Source: Dermanyssus gallinae (lineage: Eukaryota; Arthropoda; Arachnida; Mesostigmata; Dermanyssidae). Taken from it: 64,000 bases of DNA. The stretch covers positions 618,001 through 682,000 of the forward strand of contig QVRM01007040.1 in the NCBI GenBank assembly GCA_003439945.1, in the 5' to 3' direction. Of the stretch, positions 60,371 through 64,000 are shown one piece after another; within the stretch, counting starts at the first letter, position 1, and the number at the start of each line of letters is the position of its first letter. The position numbers and the translations under genes are program-made. The notes below the pieces were generated by a model, which was not told where the DNA came from, ran no database searches, and saw only the letters and a program-made list of their open reading frames with translations.

Positions 60371-60583
60371 TTATTCTACGAGAACGGAGTATAGGCGTAA
60401 ATCAACATTAACTGACATCCCATCATTAACTACCGTCCCATCGAGCGTACTTAGCGCATCGCTCAAAACAGAACCGATAAGAGCATCGAGCTTACTATTC
60501 GTGAAAGTCTTCCGGAAACACACGAGGTGGTGGCATCCATGTAGCTGGGTATATATGGTGATCGGCGTAGGCCGCTCCAGCCT
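60371..60583 (-). CDS. exon-like open frame of unknown function
   Basis: After a plausible acceptor (TTTCTTTCATGGCTGTAG) the minus strand is open for about 70 codons (LERPTPITIYTQLHG, FRKTFTNSKLDALIGSVLSD, GMSVNVDLRLYSVLVE) and ends at TAA. The sequence is not low-complexity. I recognise no family. It could be a terminal exon of an unseen minus-strand gene, a relic, or chance. Confidence 0.2.
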   Translation of the reverse strand, partial: RLERPTPITIYTQLHGCHHLVCFRKTFTNSKLDALIGSVLSDALSTLDGTVVNDGMSVNVDLRLYSVLVE

Positions 60584-61137
60584 ACAGCCATGAAAGAAAG
60601 AATATATCAAGTGTTTCTACTTCGGCCGATTTCCGCGTTGCCCTCCACTTCAATTCATCCGTCAATTAAGAAAGAGGCGGAGTTTTGGGCATGTGCAATC
60701 TCTGCCAAAGCACCTTCACTACTGGGGGCACAGCCCTACATTATGGATATGAAGCAACGTCTTGCCCTGACGGAAAGGCAAGGTACGAGCTTCAAATAAA
60801 ACATAAAACATCATTCAAGGGAATTTAAATACGCCAGGCTCAGGTGATTCCAAGGTGCACGCCAATTTTGGCAGAAACTTTAGCGACAAAATAGACTCAG
60901 TCGAGACTTTAAGAACATCATGTACTCCCGCGTAAAGAGCAGCTAGGGCGGAGCTTACTGTTTCATCAATACCTCTCTCAAATAAAAGATTCATAAACCA
61001 ACATATAGGTGACAAGTTAACAGCCTCCACCGGTTGGCGGCCGTGGGAATGAATCATTCTCCACTGAATGGCCTGCGAGTCGTCTTCCACGTGGAAATTA
61101 ACCGGCCTTGGTGTTAACGAGTTAATCTACAACCCGT

Positions 61138-61587
61138 TTGAGTCAAAGCAATTCTCGACTTTATAGTAATAATGCGCCAGACGACTTCGATTTCTTTGTG
61201 GGCCATCAGCATGTTATCAGCCTACATCAGGACCACGGCGTCCCGAAACTCTTGACGTTCGTAGGTGGTGATAAGATCAGCAAGAAGAGGGGTAAACGAC
61301 ACGCATCTCAGTGGATCTCTTTGAGTCGTCCCAACATTTTGCCTAATCTCAAAAACCTTCTTTCTCCGGTTCACCAACAGCGTGCTTTTATAACTAAAAA
61401 AATAGAGGTAACTCGTAAAATAACACTGTTGAGACCCGCAAGTCAAAACGATTCATCCGGCAAGTGGCAAGGAACCTTGGCAAAAGCCTTGAAGACCGAG
61501 TACAGTTTACTGTTTTTATCGCTCGATCTGGGCCCAGTGTTCATAGCAGACCTTGTCAGGTCGACTGCTTTTTCAGTCAGGGAGTGA
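61138..61587 (+). CDS. 149-codon open frame, unrecognised
   Basis: The longest non-repetitive ORF of the right third (MSQSNSRLYSNNAPDDFDFF start). No motif, signal peptide or membrane segment recognised. The opposite strand also shows protein-like blocks (GPRSSDKNSKLYSVFKAFAK, VPCHLPDESF) broken by stops, so the plus ORF may be the shadow of a decayed minus-strand element. Confidence 0.15.
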   Translation: MSQSNSRLYSNNAPDDFDFFVGHQHVISLHQDHGVPKLLTFVGGDKISKKRGKRHASQWISLSRPNILPNLKNLLSPVHQQRAFITKKIEVTRKITLLRPASQNDSSGKWQGTLAKALKTEYSLLFLSLDLGPVFIADLVRSTAFSVRE

Positions 61588-61920
61588 CCAAAGCGCATTG
61601 TATACTTTCTCCTCTGCAAAGCAAGAGTTCATAAAATGCTATTTCTAAGTAAAAGGCAGTTTAACCACAAAATACGGGTGCTCCGCTTCCGCACTGAACA
61701 GAAGGTTCCTCAAGTGGCACTCTACCTTATCATCACATTTAAGTTTGTTTTGTTTTATAGTTTAGACCATCCTCTGTCCCCTACGGGCTTGGGATCGCCG
61801 TAGGGCATATCTTCAATACACCAAGGACAGAACATGTTGAAAAATCATTCCGAAAAAAATATTATTTACCGTGTATACATTTCTAAGAGATCGTACAAAC
61901 AACGATAAGAGAAAGTAATC

Positions 61921-61964
<44 letters not shown>

Positions 61965-63143
61965 CTGCAGTCGTTTACAAACATTCTAATGTAGGGCATT
62001 ACTAATTGTTATAACAATGATTGTAACAAAGACACACATTATAAAGACTGCTCAACTTATCAAGGTTCCGTAATTAGCTTAAACACATACAATTGAACGC
62101 TTGATTAAAGTTGTCGGCCCTTGCGGTTCGCTTAGAGCGTATAGCATTCCCCCTTGACATTCATTGTGTCGACAATATCAAACATATGCTGTTCCAAAGT
62201 TAGTGGCAATCCAACCACAGGGTGCGGATGCTCTACTTCTGCAACGAACGAAAGACGAAGTCAAGAGGCCCTCTATTACCACGAGAGTGCGCGACGGCCT
62301 TGCGACTCCGCACGATATAGGAGGAAGCATCCCTTTCAGTAGACGGGTTTTCGAACAGACGGACCACCTCCTCCTCTCGCAATATGTGCATGGTCATATT
62401 GACGTCTGCAATCACCGCCACCACTAACAGCTAGCACTAATAAGCATAGAGCAGTTAGCTGTAGCTAACCTTAGTTATAGTGGCGCAAAGTAACAAACAA
62501 TAGATGGAAGCAGTTGCAAAGACCAACACGTTTTTCTAGTGGAAACGTTTATTGTAGCAGTAGCAAGCAACAAGTGCAGTAACAGCAACGGCATAAAACA
62601 ATGGGTGAAAATAAGTCCAACTGTCAGATAACACAAAGGCGGGTTTGCCATCTGAACACTGTGAAACGCATGCTTTAAGGCGTTAGGTATGACTTAAAGA
62701 GCGTTCATTTCGGTGGCTTCTTTTTCAGATCGCAAATCATGTTTATCCGGTATGAGCTATCTGGTCACACGTTCTGGTGACACAAAGATCGACAACTAAT
62801 CGGGAATCAAATACAAGGATCAGCACTTTGACGCCTTCGTATTCGTCCAGACTGTACGACTGAATTTAAATTTAATAATATGTATAACATTATACAACCT
62901 TATACATTTATTAAAATTACAATGCTGGCTAAATTAGGGATCCTAACTACGAGCCTACCGCTTTCAACGACGCGTCTATTTTCTATAACAGACATATGCC
63001 AATCCATTCAAGTCAGTAATAATCCCACCGGTATCGGAAACCGACCGAAAACATTCTGTCAAAATAGCTAGAGGAGCGGAGTTAGCCAAATAATAGACAT
63101 TGCAGAGGTATGTTGCCATGTTTGTTCCACTAAGTGGTACATA

Positions 63144-63174
<31 letters not shown>

Positions 63175-64000
63175 TCAATCTCCCATGCGACCTACAGGAG
63201 CTGCTTGCAAAAGCTTCTGTTCTACCACCTCGCTTGGCGACACAGAGTCAAGAGATATAGCCCAGCGAAGTGGCGCGACAGTACCAGTAACAACAGCACC
63301 GGCATGACAGCGAACATTCAAACAGTGGCCTGCGACGAGAGGCATTTGCATTTGTTAGGCAAGTGGATGTCTTCGCTTACCCAGTGGTGTTGAGGGACGA
63401 ATCTAGCTGGCTTCCGACTGCGGTAAGCTCCATATCAGTGCTCTTTTCCATCGCGATCGACGCCGGACAAGGGGGCTGGCTGCCCGTCGGCCTGACTCCT
63501 GTCCGAAAAATCCGGGCACTGCGTTTCAGGCTGGCGTTAACTAGCGCGGCCGACAATAGTCGAATGAGGTGGACAGCTTGGAAACGCACTTTCTAGCTCA
63601 GCGTCAGGTGGACGGCGTCGTGAACGGTGCGCAGGTACCAGAGTACTGGTAAGCAGCACGATATGGTTACCAGGCAAAGTGCGGAGAAGTTGCTACCACA
63701 ATGGTCAATGAGGTGTGAAATCAACGTCCAGATGGCTGCACGTGCCGAATGACTGTCCGTAACGACGTACTGTTGCCAACGTGCAACGCACGCGTAGCGT
63801 GCATAGACGTGGCTGTGTGCTAATTTGCGACGTGCAGCGTTTGCCTGGAGGACGAAGCATCGGGGTCTAGTGGGTTTGTGAGTCCCCCCCCCCCCCGAAA
63901 CAAGGTATGTAACAACTAACTTGTGAATAAATAAGTACTGGTGGAAAACAAGCTAGACTTGGAATTCAGATGACTTGAATACGATGCAACTTGATGGTCA

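Overview
The window is a piece of an arthropod nuclear genome. It has spliced genes with canonical GT/AG introns, low-complexity AT-rich introns full of (TA)n microsatellites, and many non-LTR, SINE and mariner remnants. The best guess is a chelicerate, perhaps a mite or tick. The main argument is a true aquaglyceroporin (NPARD-type), a class that holometabolous insects are reported to have lost. This is an inference; no marker gene fixes the species.

Three protein-coding genes can be built exon by exon. (1) A beta-adaptin (AP-1/AP-2 beta subunit) on the minus strand: its first coding exon (387 codons) is at 1115-2275 and the next exon at 133-243. The gene runs off the left edge. (2) Malectin, an ER carbohydrate-binding membrane protein, on the plus strand: six coding exons between 9005 and 21881, 421 aa, with all splice phases consistent. 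(3) An aquaglyceroporin on the minus strand: seven coding exons between 42630 and 26909, 281 aa, all phases consistent. Its first pore box is NPC instead of NPA, and its selectivity filter looks unusual.

Adaptin and malectin are head to head across a region of about 6.7 kb rich in trinucleotide repeats and CpG. Malectin and the aquaporin are tail to tail across about 5 kb. The rest is intron or intergenic DNA carrying transposable-element debris. This includes an RLE-type non-LTR retrotransposon family in three states of decay (13.6-15.6, 18.0-19.2 and 51.7-52.2 kb) and four other LINE fragments. It also includes an internally deleted mariner with perfect terminal repeats (30.2-31.3 kb), a second mariner remnant, and two tRNA-derived SINE families, one with perfect target-site duplications. 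A dispersed repeat present twice (50.3 and 54.0 kb) has its second copy split by a foldback element. From 42.7 to 64 kb I find no convincing gene, only repeats, two weak exon-like segments and unrecognised sequence.

The three genes have no evident shared pathway: coated-vesicle traffic, ER glycoprotein quality control and solute transport. Their proximity looks incidental.
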